DNA of 64,000 bases from Flavobacterium sp. CYK-55 (GCF_018413465.1 NZ_JAHCDK010000007.1:85284-149283); one strand, 5' to 3'; positions 1 to 8,865 are shown, counted from the stretch's first letter. Program-made: numbers and translations. The notes: generated by a model not told the origin, from the sequence alone.

Positions 1-1014
1 GGTGACTTGATTTTGATTGAAGTCAGAAACTTGAATTTTAAAAACTTGCGAATAACCCTGCTGAACTTGAACAATTCCGTTTTGCATATCTGATTTTAGA
101 ATACTTAAAGGAAAAGAATTTTTCATAAACAACTTTTGGTAACGTTGCTTGGTCTTTCGGAAACGTTGGAAATCTATCAAAGCATTGACATATCTGCCTT
201 CATCAAACGACAATTGACTAAATTCATATCCAAATGAGGGGCTTCCGTTGTTGAATGCTTCGACTTTAAAAACACCATTGTTGTTGTATGATACATTGTC
301 ATAATCAGAGCAAATAAGTCCAAAACCTATTTTGCCTTGGGCATAAATCTTCTCGGCAATATAATTACCATCCTTTTGCAAAGACAGATTGATCATTATG
401 GGCTTCTGCGACTCGTTGGCAATGCTTTCGTCACCAATGGGATAAACCATTAATCCGGAGATTAAAGGTTTTTTGGTATCAGGCAAGAAATTGTTGTAGC
501 CAAAATAAAGCGGATTGATGATTTTCTCGGTTTTGGTATCGCGAAACTCAAAATGCAGATGTGGGCCTTCAGAACCCCCGGTGTTTCCGGAAAACGCAAT
601 CGTGTCGCCTTTTTTGACGACTAATTCACCCGGGTTCGGGAAAATCTCAACTTCAAAAGATTCATTTTTGTATTGCTCGGCACGGATGGCTTGCTCTAAT
701 TTGCCATAGCCTTTTTGCAAATGACCATAAACCGTGGTATAGCCGTTGGGATGATCAATGTAAATAGCTTTTCCGTAACCAAACGGCGAAATCTTAATCC
801 GGGAAACATAGCCATCAGCAGTGGCATAAACCGGGAAACCTTCTTTTTGTTGGGTTCTGAAATCAAATCCGGTATGGAAGTGATTTGAGCGCAATTCACC
901 AAAATTGCCCGCCAGTTGCATGGGTAAATCGAGCGGCGGACGAAAATAATCCTGTGGATAATTCTGAGCAAAAACAGGCGTAGAAAAAATCAAAAGTGCG
1001 AATAAATATTTCAT
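1..1014 (-). CDS. M23 family metallopeptidase, C-terminus cut by window edge
   Basis: This is an exported zinc peptidase of the LytM/M23 type, expected to cut peptide cross-links in peptidoglycan in the periplasm. The frame is open from an ATG at 1014 to base 1, giving 338 visible residues with no stop. It begins with a short signal peptide (MKYLFALLIFSTPVFAQ). The LytM fold is recognised by HFHTGFD (first His and Asp zinc ligands), the YGH motif and the closing HLHFEF motif (residues about 50-175). A beta-rich C-terminal region of unknown role follows. It is transcribed away from the zapA cluster. Family assignment is firm; the substrate is inferred. Confidence 0.9.
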   Translation of the reverse strand, partial: MKYLFALLIFSTPVFAQNYPQDYFRPPLDLPMQLAGNFGELRSNHFHTGFDFRTQQKEGFPVYATADGYVSRIKISPFGYGKAIYIDHPNGYTTVYGHLQKGYGKLEQAIRAEQYKNESFEVEIFPNPGELVVKKGDTIAFSGNTGGSEGPHLHFEFRDTKTEKIINPLYFGYNNFLPDTKKPLISGLMVYPIGDESIANESQKPIMINLSLQKDGNYIAEKIYAQGKIGFGLICSDYDNVSYNNNGVFKVEAFNNGSPSFGYEFSQLSFDEGRYVNALIDFQRFRKTKQRYQKLFMKNSFPLSILKSDMQNGIVQVQQGYSQVFKIQVSDFNQNQVT

Positions 1015-1144
1015 AAAATAAAGCTTTTGGCTAAATTAGAAAAATTCCATAAACGTCTAATTTTTTTAGCATTTCATATAAACAACTAATTGACAAATGT
1101 TTATAACGCAATAATAAGGTTGCAGCAAAATTTTATGCAAAGTG

Positions 1145-1175
1145 TTGGTATAATTCAATCGGAATCTTAACTTTG
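1145..1175 (+). promoter_or_regulatory. Bacteroidota-type promoter before the coiled-coil/zapA genes
   Basis: TTG at 1145-1147 and a perfect TAnnTTTG box (TAACTTTG, 1168-1175) are 20 bases apart, matching the -33/-7 promoter of the Bacteroidota housekeeping sigma factor. The ATG of the first gene lies 29 bases downstream. Confidence 0.7.
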
Positions 1176-1204
1176 TTCGGATTAGTAATGAACCGCCATT
1201 AATC

Positions 1205-1495
1205 ATGAGTGAGATTGTAGAAATCATTGATAATCTTGAGCATAAGTTGCAAAAGCTGTTGTCTAAAATGGACCAGCTTGAGCAACAATCTGTACGATTG
1301 AAGCAAGAACTTGAGAAAGCACAAGGTATCGTTGATAAGCAATCACAAGAAATGAATGTACTTAAACAAAAGTGCGAATCGTTGAAAATGGCTAATTCAT
1401 TGCTTGGCAGTGAAGATAATAAACGAGATACTAAACTGAAGATAAATTCATTGATTCGAGAAATCGATTATTGCATCGCCCAATTGGCTGATTAA
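1205..1495 (+). CDS. small coiled-coil protein upstream of zapA
   Basis: A 96-residue protein with no signal peptide or membrane segment. Residues about 5-65 show heptad-like spacing of Leu/Ile with many Gln, Glu and Lys, which predicts a long coiled coil. It ends four bases before zapA, so the two are almost certainly co-transcribed. The position suggests a partner of ZapA or another division or cytoskeletal factor, but that is inferred from context only. No enzymatic motif is visible. Confidence 0.75.
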   Translation: MSEIVEIIDNLEHKLQKLLSKMDQLEQQSVRLKQELEKAQGIVDKQSQEMNVLKQKCESLKMANSLLGSEDNKRDTKLKINSLIREIDYCIAQLAD

Positions 1496-1499
1496 ATTT

Positions 1500-1802
1500 A
1501 TGGATAACAAACTTAAAATCAAATTATCAATAGCCGACCGCGTATATCCGCTAACGGTAGAGCTCTCGCAAGAAGAAGGTTTGCGCAGCGCTTCAAAAAA
1601 GATTGATTTGATGATCAAACAGTTTGAAGAAAACTACGCTGTTCGTGACAAACAGGATGTTTTGGCCATGTGTGCCTTGCAATTTGCTTCTCAGCTTGAG
1701 CAAAAGCTGATGGAAAACTCCATTGACGGGACTGAAGCTATTGACCGCATCAAAAATTTAAATGCACGTTTAGACCAATATCTCAACAAAGCAAGCGAAT
1801 AA
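1500..1802 (+). CDS. zapA: cell division protein ZapA
   Basis: ZapA binds FtsZ and promotes bundling of its filaments at the division ring. The 100-residue length, the N-terminal KIKLSIADRVYPLTV strand region, the SASKKIDLMIKQFEENYAVRDKQD middle (here split: SASKKIDLMI, then KQFEENYAVRDKQD) and a C-terminal coiled coil fit the family. The start follows the preceding stop by four bases. As in many bacteria, the gene sits directly upstream of a 6S RNA locus, which supports both calls. Confidence 0.88.
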   Translation: MDNKLKIKLSIADRVYPLTVELSQEEGLRSASKKIDLMIKQFEENYAVRDKQDVLAMCALQFASQLEQKLMENSIDGTEAIDRIKNLNARLDQYLNKASE

Positions 1803-1845
1803 GCGCAACAAAAAAACACGTTCTTATACACAGACTAAAAATACT

Positions 1846-2007
1846 GCCTACATTAGTTCATATTTGATAAACTCAACGCTAACAAATTAAAATGAGCGAA
1901 TCGTTACTACTATGGTATGCCTTGCTTTGACTTGGAAACCTGAACAGTAAGTTAGCTCAAAACTTGTCTATACGAGTTTATACAATCACCTAATGTAGGC
2001 TTTTTTT
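1846..2007 (+). ncRNA. ssrS: 6S-like RNA (flavobacterial 6S type)
   Basis: No gene fits the 229-base gap between zapA and rny, but it folds into one long nested rod. An 11-bp perfect closing stem pairs 1846-1856 with 1990-2000. Inside it, 1867-1874 pairs with 1974-1981 (8 bp) and 1878-1883 with 1951-1956 (6 bp), with unpaired stretches between. A seven-T run at 2001-2007 follows the outer stem. A rod with an internal bubble downstream of zapA is the classic setting of 6S RNA, which binds RNA polymerase holoenzyme, and a flavobacterial 6S family is known. The ends are estimated from the stem; the mature 5' end may differ. Confidence 0.75.
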
Positions 2008-2031
2008 ATATAATTAATTTTTAACTAACTA

Positions 2032-3594
2032 ATGGATATTTTAACTATACTGATTTCCGGAATTGCCGGAATTGGCGGTGGTTTCGGGGTGGCCAAAGTG
2101 CTTGAGAAAAAGAATGTCTCGAACCTGATTAAAAACGCTAAAAAAGAAGCATCCTCAATTTTAAAAGATGCAACTCAGGAAGCAGAAAACATCAAGAAAG
2201 ATAAGATGCTTCAGGCCAAAGAAAAGTTCATCGAACTCAAAGCCGAACACGAACAAGTAATTTTATCGCGCGATAAAAAAATGGCTGAAGCCGAAAAACG
2301 TACGCGTGACAAAGAATCAATGGTTTCAAGTGAGTTGGCTCGAGCCAAAAAATCGGCAGATGAACTTGAAATCAAAATCAAAGAGCATCAATCTAAAATT
2401 GAAATTCTTGAGAAAAAACAACAAGAAGTTGATCGTATGCACAAAAGCCAGTTGAATCAACTTGAAGTTATTTCAGGTTTATCAGCAGACGAAGCCAAAG
2501 AGCAACTTATGGAAGGCCTTAAAACAGAGGCTAAAGCCGGAGCGATGGCCTATATTCAAGACACCTTAGAAGAAGCCAAACTCACCGCGCAACAAGAAGC
2601 CAAAAAAGTCATCATCAATACCATTCAACGCGTTGGAACTGAAGAAGCGGTAGAAAACTGCGTATCGGTATTCAACATTGAATCTGATGATGTAAAAGGT
2701 AGAATCATTGGTCGTGAAGGTCGTAACATTCGCGCCCTAGAAGCTGCAACAGGTGTTGAAATTATTGTGGACGATACACCAGAGGCGATTATTCTGTCTT
2801 GTTTTGACCCTGTTCGTAGAGAAATTGCCCGTCTGTCATTGCACAAACTAGTAACCGACGGTCGTATTCACCCAGCAAGAATTGAAGAAGTTGTAGCCAA
2901 AACAACCAAACAAATCGAAGAAGAAATTGCCGAAGTGGGCAAACGTACCGTGATTGATTTAGGCATTCACGGATTACACCCAGAACTCATCAAAGTAGTG
3001 GGTAGAATGAAATACCGCTCATCATACGGACAAAACTTATTGCAACACTCTCGTGAGGTTTCTAAGCTTTGCGGTATTATGGCTGCTGAATTAGGATTGA
3101 ATGTGAAATTGGCCAAACGTGCCGGTTTGTTGCATGATATCGGAAAAGTGCCTGACACCGAAAGTGATCTTCCACACGCTTTATTGGGTATGCAATGGGC
3201 TGAGAAATACGGCGAAAAAGAAGAAGTCTGCAACGCTATTGGAGCACACCACGACGAGATTGAAATGAAATCATTGCTTTCGCCGATTGTTCAAGTTTGT
3301 GACGCTATTTCTGGAGCTCGTCCGGGCGCACGTCGTCAAGTATTGGATTCGTATATTCAACGTCTTAAAGATTTAGAACAAGTGGCTTATGGCTTTGGCG
3401 GTGTCAAAAATGCTTATGCGATTCAAGCTGGACGCGAATTGCGTGTGATTGTTGAAAGCGAAAAAGTAAATGATGACCGCGCTGCTGAACTGTCATTTGA
3501 AATTTCTCAAAAAATTCAAACAGAAATGACTTATCCGGGTCAGGTAAAAATTACAGTTATCCGCGAAACACGCGCTGTGAATATTGCCAAATAA
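2032..3594 (+). CDS. rny: ribonuclease Y
   Basis: RNase Y is a membrane-anchored endoribonuclease that starts mRNA decay. The 520 residues match family length. In order: an N-terminal membrane anchor (about 3-22, Gly-rich end), a long charged coiled coil (about 30-200), a KH RNA-binding domain with [10 protein letters not shown] at 223-232, and an HD domain whose metal-binding His-Asp pair is H368-D369 in GLLHDIGK. The gene follows the 6S-like RNA and its T-run, and may have its own promoter inside that region. The call is firm. Confidence 0.96.
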   Translation: MDILTILISGIAGIGGGFGVAKVLEKKNVSNLIKNAKKEASSILKDATQEAENIKKDKMLQAKEKFIELKAEHEQVILSRDKKMAEAEKRTRDKESMVSSELARAKKSADELEIKIKEHQSKIEILEKKQQEVDRMHKSQLNQLEVISGLSADEAKEQLMEGLKTEAKAGAMAYIQDTLEEAKLTAQQEAKKVIINTIQRVGTEEAVENCVSVFNIESDDVKGRIIGREGRNIRALEAATGVEIIVDDTPEAIILSCFDPVRREIARLSLHKLVTDGRIHPARIEEVVAKTTKQIEEEIAEVGKRTVIDLGIHGLHPELIKVVGRMKYRSSYGQNLLQHSREVSKLCGIMAAELGLNVKLAKRAGLLHDIGKVPDTESDLPHALLGMQWAEKYGEKEEVCNAIGAHHDEIEMKSLLSPIVQVCDAISGARPGARRQVLDSYIQRLKDLEQVAYGFGGVKNAYAIQAGRELRVIVESEKVNDDRAAELSFEISQKIQTEMTYPGQVKITVIRETRAVNIAK

Positions 3595-3617
3595 TTTTGA
3601 ATCAATTCATAAAAAAA

Positions 3618-3642
3618 AGCACTCTTTAACCGAGTGCTTTTT
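3618..3642. terminator. bidirectional terminator between rny and the response regulator
   Basis: AGCACTC (3618-3624) pairs with GAGTGCT (3632-3638) over a seven-base loop. It is flanked by an A-run on the left and a T-run on the right, so it can serve both convergent genes. Confidence 0.8.
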
Positions 3643-3645
3643 TAT

Positions 3646-4053
3646 TTAAAATATTTTCTTGAGATCTTCTAAAGTCATTGGTTTAAAGAAATAATCTTTA
3701 ATCTGATCTTGATAATCCTTTGCCTTATTTAAATCGGTAATACTATTAGACGAACTAACCAAATAAATAATAGTTTGCCCGGTAGTGGATGTATTGGTAG
3801 TACACGTTTTTCTATACTCATCAAGAAATTGCCAGCCATCCATAATAGGCATGTTAATATCCAAAAGAATAAGGTCGGGCATCGAAACTCCGAGATTGAC
3901 TTTCTCTCTAATTGTTTCAATGGCTTCTAATCCGTTGAGATAGAAACTGGGCTTAATATTAATATTATTTTTACTAAACAACTTCTGAATGATGAAATGA
4001 AAAACTTTATCATCATCAACAACAAAAACGTCTTTAAATTTACTATTGCTCAT
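3646..4053 (-). CDS. single-domain response regulator
   Basis: A stand-alone receiver domain of 135 residues. Acidic residues D13/D14, the phosphoacceptor D65 in LLLDINMP, a Ser in the switch position (about 100) and K124 in FFKP are all present, so phosphorylation should work. There is no output domain: the protein ends right after the receiver fold. The chosen ATG at 4053 overlaps the end of the histidine kinase gene by 11 bases, implying translational coupling and a cognate pair. The longer in-frame reading upstream runs out of frame through the kinase gene and is not credible. Its downstream partner is unknown. Confidence 0.88.
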   Translation of the reverse strand: MSNSKFKDVFVVDDDKVFHFIIQKLFSKNNINIKPSFYLNGLEAIETIREKVNLGVSMPDLILLDINMPIMDGWQFLDEYRKTCTTNTSTTGQTIIYLVSSSNSITDLNKAKDYQDQIKDYFFKPMTLEDLKKIF

Positions 4054-5563
4054 TGAAATAGATTTTAAAAGTAGTTCCTTCGCCAACAATACTTTGAACA
4101 TCAACAGTTCCTCCCATCGCTTCGATTTGATTTTTGGTGATAAATAAACCAATACCTCTGGAATCTTTGTGCTTGTGAAAAGTTTTATACATTCCGAACA
4201 ACTTCTCTCCGTGTTTTTCAAGATTAATACCTAAGCCATTATCTTGAATTTCTAATACTTTTTGATTATTGTTAGACTTAAAAGAATAACTAATTACCGG
4301 CGTTCGATCAGGATGAGCATATCGTATGGCGTTTGAGGTAAAGTTAAGAAGAATGCTTTCTAAATAAGCTGGGTTAAACAAAATTGTTTCACTTTTTTTG
4401 AGTTTATTTTTGATGATGACTTTGTTGGATTTTATTTCTTCACCCAATATATCTAGGGTTTTACCTAAAAAACTATTCAGATTGAGGTTCTCTTTTTTGT
4501 GTGAAAGCTCAGACTGAATTTCAACAAGTTCTTTCAAATGTGCTATGGTTTGCGTGAGTGCTTTTGATGAAGTTTTTAGATGCTTAAAGCTCTCATCAAT
4601 AAATGCTTGGTCTGATTCATCGTCTATGATGTTGAGCAACATTTCAATATTGCTTGAATGAGATCGCAAATTGTGCGAAACAATATGGGCAAAATTGAGC
4701 AGTCTGCTGTTTTGCTTTCCGATAATACCCATGGTCTTGATCATATCCTCTTCTTTTTGCTTTTGAATAGATATATCGGTATGGGTACCAATGATACGCA
4801 GCGGATTGTTGAACGCGTCGCGCTGAATAATTTTGCCGCGACTCAAAATCCATTTGTACTCGCCGGATTGTGTCCTAACGCGCTGAGCATTTTCATAATA
4901 CGGAGTCAAATTGTCAATATGCAATTGAATATCGGTTAAATAGCGTTCTTTGTCTTCAGGATGAACACGATCATCCCATAAATTAATTGAATCTGTACGA
5001 TCATGCTCACCAAATTCAAGCATTTTCATAGATTGAGACGAGTAAAAAACTTTGTTGGTTTTAACATCTAAATCCCAAATTCCTTCTGAAGACGCCTGCA
5101 AGGCAAACTGAAAGCGTTCTTCTGAAAGTTTGAGCTTTGACTCTTGTTCTTTATATAAGGTAACATCTGTAATTTTTCCGTAGAAGCCAACAGTTCCGTC
5201 ATCATCTGATTCAACAGTAGCAAAACCTTGATACCATCTGAGTCCTTTTTCAGGAAGCACAACTCTGAATTCATGCTTCCAGGGCTGTAGTGTTCTTTTG
5301 GCAACTTGAACCGAAGTTAAGAAAGCTTGAAAATCATCAAGATGAATTCGGCTTTTGAGAACTCTATATGCCGTTTCATGCTTTTCGTGCTGTGAAAGCT
5401 CAAAATGAGAGATTACTGATTTACTCAAAAACGGAAAAATCATGTTTCCGGTGAGATCTAAATAGAAGTGAAAAATCAAGTCGGGTGAATGCATCAACAG
5501 CTTCTTATATAAACTGTCTTTTTCTTCGAGATGTTTAAATTCCGAATAGTTGTAGGTTTTCAT
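4043..5563 (-). CDS. PAS-domain sensor histidine kinase
   Basis: A soluble sensor kinase of 506 residues with no membrane segment, so it probably senses a cytoplasmic signal. Two PAS regions lie at about 18-138 and 148-268. A coiled link leads to the phosphoacceptor H297 in VSHNLR, the H-box style common in flavobacterial kinases. The ATP-binding domain shows the N box (NFTSNAIRYA, 407-416), G1 (DNGLGI, 441-446) and G2 (RGIGLF, 469-474). I chose the ATG at 5563 because the longer reading would start at a TTG inside the -7 promoter box. It is coupled to the receiver protein downstream. Confidence 0.9.
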   Translation of the reverse strand: MKTYNYSEFKHLEEKDSLYKKLLMHSPDLIFHFYLDLTGNMIFPFLSKSVISHFELSQHEKHETAYRVLKSRIHLDDFQAFLTSVQVAKRTLQPWKHEFRVVLPEKGLRWYQGFATVESDDDGTVGFYGKITDVTLYKEQESKLKLSEERFQFALQASSEGIWDLDVKTNKVFYSSQSMKMLEFGEHDRTDSINLWDDRVHPEDKERYLTDIQLHIDNLTPYYENAQRVRTQSGEYKWILSRGKIIQRDAFNNPLRIIGTHTDISIQKQKEEDMIKTMGIIGKQNSRLLNFAHIVSHNLRSHSSNIEMLLNIIDDESDQAFIDESFKHLKTSSKALTQTIAHLKELVEIQSELSHKKENLNLNSFLGKTLDILGEEIKSNKVIIKNKLKKSETILFNPAYLESILLNFTSNAIRYAHPDRTPVISYSFKSNNNQKVLEIQDNGLGINLEKHGEKLFGMYKTFHKHKDSRGIGLFITKNQIEAMGGTVDVQSIVGEGTTFKIYFNEQ

Positions 5564-5572
5564 AGTTGAATA

Positions 5573-5580
5573 CAAATTTA
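5573..5580 (-). promoter_or_regulatory. -7 promoter box of the histidine kinase operon
   Basis: On the minus strand TAAATTTG is a perfect TAnnTTTG box ending nine bases before the chosen ATG (5563). No clear -33 TTG lies 19 bases upstream. The predicted leader is only a few bases long. Confidence 0.5.
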
Positions 5581-5723
5581 GTTGGGGCCATTTTGTATGC
5601 TTGTTTAATTAGTTGCATATTCACAACGAGTCCAAACATAAATAAAAAAATCGATTAAATGCAATTTTTATCGTCAAATTACACAAAATCGTTTATTTTT
5701 AACACTATATGTAAGTTTTATCT

Positions 5724-6626
5724 TTATTTTTTGTTTCGAGGATGGAATTGATGCACAATTTGGGTAAGGTGACGTCTATCAAGATGAACATAAACTTCGG
5801 TAGTGGTTATAGACTCATGCCCAAGCATCATTTGAATCGAGCGTAAATCAGCGCCGTTTTCAAGTAAATGTGTGGCAAATGAGTGCCTAAAGGTATGTGG
5901 GCTAATGTTCTTTTCTAAGCTAATCAAGCCGGCCAAATCTCGAATAATAGTAAAAATCATAGCTCGAGTAAGTTTATTACCTCGTCTATTGAGAAATAAA
6001 ATATCTTCAGAACCTTTTTTTACCGTTAATTGTGACCGAATTTGAAGCCGATACCATTCAATATACTTTTGAGTAGTTTGCCCAATGGGAACAAAACGTT
6101 GTTTATTACCCTTTCCGGTAACTTTAATAAAGCCTTCATCAAAAAATAAATCAGAAATTTTTAGTTCAATAAGCTCTGATACGCGTAATCCACAACCATA
6201 AAGCGATTCTAAAATTGCTCTATTGCGCTCGCCTTCGGGTTTACTTAGATCAATAGCTGAAATCAAAGCGTCAATTTCTGAAATAGATAAAACATCAGGA
6301 AGTTTACGTCCAATACGCGGCGCTTCAATCAAAGCTAATGGGTCATCAGACCGGTAATCTTCAAAAATGAGATAAGAAAAAAAACTTTTTAAACCCGAGA
6401 TAATTCTAGCTTGCGAACGAGCATTGAGTTCTTTTGAAATTTGATAAATAAATTGCTGAATAATTTCTGGTGTGACTTGAATTGGACTCACATCAAAATG
6501 ATTCGCTTTAAGAAAATCACAAAGCCTAAGCACATCAAAAGTATAGTTATCAATGGTATTTGCTGATAAACCGCGCTCAATCTTTAAATATGACTTATAA
6601 TGACTTAAATAGGTATTCCAATTCAT
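5724..6626 (-). CDS. xerD: tyrosine recombinase XerD
   Basis: Site-specific recombinase of the XerC/XerD type, which resolves chromosome dimers at dif during division. It has 300 residues, as usual. A SAM-like core-binding domain spans about 1-90. The catalytic set is complete: R148 in GCGLRVSELI, K172 in GKGNKQR, H244 and R247 in HTFRHSFATH, H270 in LGHESI and nucleophile Y279. The ATG at 6626 was chosen over a start 27 bases upstream because it gives the family N-terminus. No other mobile-element gene adjoins it, so a chromosomal Xer role is likely. Confidence 0.92.
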   Translation of the reverse strand: MNWNTYLSHYKSYLKIERGLSANTIDNYTFDVLRLCDFLKANHFDVSPIQVTPEIIQQFIYQISKELNARSQARIISGLKSFFSYLIFEDYRSDDPLALIEAPRIGRKLPDVLSISEIDALISAIDLSKPEGERNRAILESLYGCGLRVSELIELKISDLFFDEGFIKVTGKGNKQRFVPIGQTTQKYIEWYRLQIRSQLTVKKGSEDILFLNRRGNKLTRAMIFTIIRDLAGLISLEKNISPHTFRHSFATHLLENGADLRSIQMMLGHESITTTEVYVHLDRRHLTQIVHQFHPRNKK

Positions 6627-6637
6627 CCTACCAAGAT

Positions 6638-6664
6638 AAAAAAAGCCTCTCAATTGAGAGGCTT
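6638..6664 (-). terminator. terminator after the 164-residue barrel gene
   Basis: AAGCCTCTC (6643-6651) pairs perfectly with GAGAGGCTT (6656-6664) over a four-base loop. Read on the minus strand, the stem is followed by a seven-T run (6638-6644 as A on the plus strand). It stands between the barrel gene and xerD. Confidence 0.85.
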
Positions 6665-6685
6665 ATAAATTCAATTATTGATGGA

Positions 6686-7180
6686 TTAGAACTTGTATCC
6701 AACACCCAACAAAAAGTGACTAACTTTAACATCACCTGACAATCCAACTGAATATCTTGGCTCAACAAAAAATTCATCAGTAAAATTGTAAGATGCACCT
6801 ATATCAAAGTTAAATCTTGTTTTGTCATCATCTTCTGATTCAAGACTGTAATACAATGAAGGGCCTCCCATCAAATTAAAACTTTCGGCAATTTCGTACT
6901 TAGCCAATACAGGAATACTCAAATAAGAAAATTTAACTCCGTCTTTTGAAGCTGTGTGGTAATTTAATCCGGGTTGCAATACCAACTTATCTGCTAAACC
7001 AAACTCAGCAAAACCACCTAAATAAAAACCAGTAGTAGATACCGAATATCCGTCAGCTTTGGCAGAAACCATATCTACCCCAGCTTTAACACCAAAGCCC
7101 ATAGAAGAGTCACCTTTACTTTGAGCGTTTACAAAACCAATAGCAAAAACTGCTAGAATTGATAAAATTACTTTTTTCAT
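6686..7180 (-). CDS. outer-membrane beta-barrel protein (OmpA/porin-like fold)
   Basis: A 164-residue exported protein. A signal peptide (MKKVILSILAVFAIGFVNAQ) leads into alternating strands rich in Gly and aromatic residues (for example GFGVKAGVD, LVLQPGLNYH, HFLLGVGYKF) and ends on an aromatic residue (YKF), the outer-membrane insertion signature. The length suits an eight-strand barrel without a peptidoglycan-binding domain. The ATG at 7180 was chosen because it starts the signal peptide. It has its own promoter box and terminator. Function beyond membrane residence is unknown. Confidence 0.85.
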   Translation of the reverse strand: MKKVILSILAVFAIGFVNAQSKGDSSMGFGVKAGVDMVSAKADGYSVSTTGFYLGGFAEFGLADKLVLQPGLNYHTASKDGVKFSYLSIPVLAKYEIAESFNLMGGPSLYYSLESEDDDKTRFNFDIGASYNFTDEFFVEPRYSVGLSGDVKVSHFLLGVGYKF

Positions 7181-7210
7181 GTTACTGTTTTTGTTTAATA
7201 TTAATTGATT

Positions 7211-7218
7211 CAAATGTA
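7211..7218 (-). promoter_or_regulatory. -7 promoter box of the 164-residue barrel gene
   Basis: TACATTTG on the minus strand is a perfect TAnnTTTG. Nineteen bases upstream there is only a T-run (TTT), an imperfect -33 element. Confidence 0.5.
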
Positions 7219-7288
7219 ACTTTTTTCGTTCAAATGAAAAATCACCTTACAGCCAAAGTTTTGAACACGTTTATAAACCATAAGGGAT

Positions 7289-7317
7289 AAAAAAAGCCTC
7301 TCATGATGAGAGGCTTT
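7289..7317 (-). terminator. terminator after the 215-residue barrel gene
   Basis: AAAGCCTCTC (7293-7302) pairs with GAGAGGCTTT (7308-7317). An A-run on the left reads as a T-run on the minus strand. The stem is almost the same as that of the neighbouring barrel gene. Confidence 0.85.
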
Positions 7318-7339
7318 CTTATAAAATATTACGCAATGA

Positions 7340-7987
7340 TTAGAACTGCCAACCAATTCTGAATGAAGGTGTAATTGAAGGAGACAATTCGATTTTTGTT
7401 ACGTTGTCAGCATCTTCACCAGCTTTAGAGCTAGTCAAAGCAAGACCGTAAGAAACCTCAGCTCCTAGGTAAATTTTAGGCATGATGTAGTAATCAAAAC
7501 CTGTAAATACATTAGCACCTACACCAATTTTAGTTGATTTATCATCTAAGATATTACCAGCAGCATCTCTAGCATTTTCGTTCATGTATGCTAAAGTACC
7601 TTCGTAACCCCAGTAAGTTGACAATCTTTCAGCACCAGCCATGTGTTTTTCAACACCAACTGAAGCCGCTACAGTAAATTCAGCAGCTGCATTGTCACCG
7701 TTTACATTTTTCTCACCTGAGCTAACTACGTGTAAGTTACCTGCAAATCTTAAAGCACTTTTGTCAGAGCTAAATTTTCTAGCTTTAACACCCAAAATAC
7801 CCCAGTCAGAAGAACCAACATTTGACAATTTGAAGATACCTCCACCTGTCAAATCAGGAGTCATAGTTGCCTCAACAATCCAAGTACCAGCAGCTGGTTT
7901 AGCAAAAGTACCAGCATCAGTTTTGATCTGAGCGCTAGCAATTCCGAAAGCGAAAAGTGCTACAGTTGATAAAATAATTTTTTTCAT
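7340..7987 (-). CDS. outer-membrane beta-barrel protein
   Basis: A 215-residue exported protein with signal peptide MKKIILSTVALFAFGIASAQ, then short amphipathic strands and a C-terminus ending in FRIGWQF. The terminal Phe and strand pattern mark an outer-membrane barrel of perhaps eight to ten strands. It resembles small porin-family proteins that are abundant in Flavobacteria. It lies head-to-tail with the 164-residue barrel gene, but each has a separate promoter box and terminator, so they look like independent units. No substrate can be inferred. Confidence 0.83.
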   Translation of the reverse strand: MKKIILSTVALFAFGIASAQIKTDAGTFAKPAAGTWIVEATMTPDLTGGGIFKLSNVGSSDWGILGVKARKFSSDKSALRFAGNLHVVSSGEKNVNGDNAAAEFTVAASVGVEKHMAGAERLSTYWGYEGTLAYMNENARDAAGNILDDKSTKIGVGANVFTGFDYYIMPKIYLGAEVSYGLALTSSKAGEDADNVTKIELSPSITPSFRIGWQF

Positions 7988-8445
7988 GTTCAGTTTTGTT
8001 TAAAATTAATACCGCAAATATAGAATAAATTGTTAACAAAAAAATTTTTAGGCCTTTTTTTTAGGCTGCCAAAGCCTCATAAAAGCCTACATGGTTGAAT
8101 TTCAAGCAATAAGAATGAATTAATACTGCGGTAGACAGGCACAAAAAGCCCTTCAAATCAGACAGAAATTTAAATTCAAGACACCTTTCACAAACAGCAA
8201 ACAACCTGAAAAGACAAGGTATGTACAACCTAAATCGGTGAATGCAGTTTTGTTAAGCTCTAAATACGATTTTAATTTAAATCTCAAAATTTAGTTTTTA
8301 ACTACTTTATCAACAACAGCTATTTAAAATTGTTAATAAAGTGTAAGTTTATTTATTCATCCGTATCAATTCGTGAAATTTTCAATCATTTCATTGGGGT
8401 TGCAATCTGCATTTTTATTTATTTTAGCTAAACTAACTCTATCGT
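7988..8445. other. gene-free 458-base spacer upstream of aroQ
   Basis: No ORF or RNA structure stands out. It holds the -7 box of the barrel gene (8015-8022), a short run of AGCCT-type repeats near 8050-8092, one TTTATCAACAA motif at 8306-8316 that recurs twice upstream of the HU gene, and a weak promoter candidate for aroQ (TTG 8400-8402, TATTTTAG 8420-8427). Confidence 0.5.
8015..8022 (-). promoter_or_regulatory. -7 promoter box of the 215-residue barrel gene
   Basis: TATATTTG on the minus strand matches TAnnTTTG exactly, 27 bases before the ATG at 7987. No exact -33 TTG was found 19 bases upstream. Confidence 0.5.
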
Positions 8446-8865
8446 ATGAAACTCATCATCATCAATGGTCCAAACCTAAATCTTTTAGGACAGCGAGAAC
8501 CCGAAACCTACGGAAACCAATCATTTGAAACTTATTTTAAAGAACTTCAAACAGCGTTTAAATCCGCTGAAATAACCTATTTCCAAAGCAACATTGAAGG
8601 CGAGCTCATCAATAAACTACACGAAGTTGGTTTTGATTATGACGGCATCATACTCAACGCTGCTGCGTACACTCATACTTCAATAGGAATTGGTGACGCT
8701 GTAAAAGCCATCAAAGCTCCCGTTGTTGAAGTTCATATATCAAATATTTATGCCCGCGAAAGTTTCCGACATCAATCGTTTGTTGCACCTTATGCACACG
8801 GAATCATTATTGGTTTTGGGCTTGAAAGTTATCGTTTGGCTATTCAATCATTTGTATATATATAG
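8446..8865 (+). CDS. aroQ: type II 3-dehydroquinate dehydratase
   Basis: Catalyses the third step of the shikimate pathway, dehydration of 3-dehydroquinate to 3-dehydroshikimate, in the cytosol. The 139 residues match the small dodecameric type II enzyme. Diagnostic motifs are GPNLNLLGQREPETYG near the N-terminus, with catalytic Tyr22 at its end, LNAAAYTHTSIGI in the middle, and EVHISNIYARESFRHQSF carrying the catalytic His. The DUF5686 gene starts two bases after its stop, so they probably share a transcript, although their functions are unrelated. Confidence 0.95.
   Translation: MKLIIINGPNLNLLGQREPETYGNQSFETYFKELQTAFKSAEITYFQSNIEGELINKLHEVGFDYDGIILNAAAYTHTSIGIGDAVKAIKAPVVEVHISNIYARESFRHQSFVAPYAHGIIIGFGLESYRLAIQSFVYI

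Noticed and set aside
4054..4221. 56-residue N-terminal extension of the response regulator
   Set aside because: It reads out of frame through the 3' end of the kinase gene. The receiver domain begins right at the ATG at 4053.
5724..6626. XerD gene as an integrase of a mobile element
   Set aside because: It has the standard 300-residue Xer length, with no attachment repeats, tRNA target or phage genes beside it.
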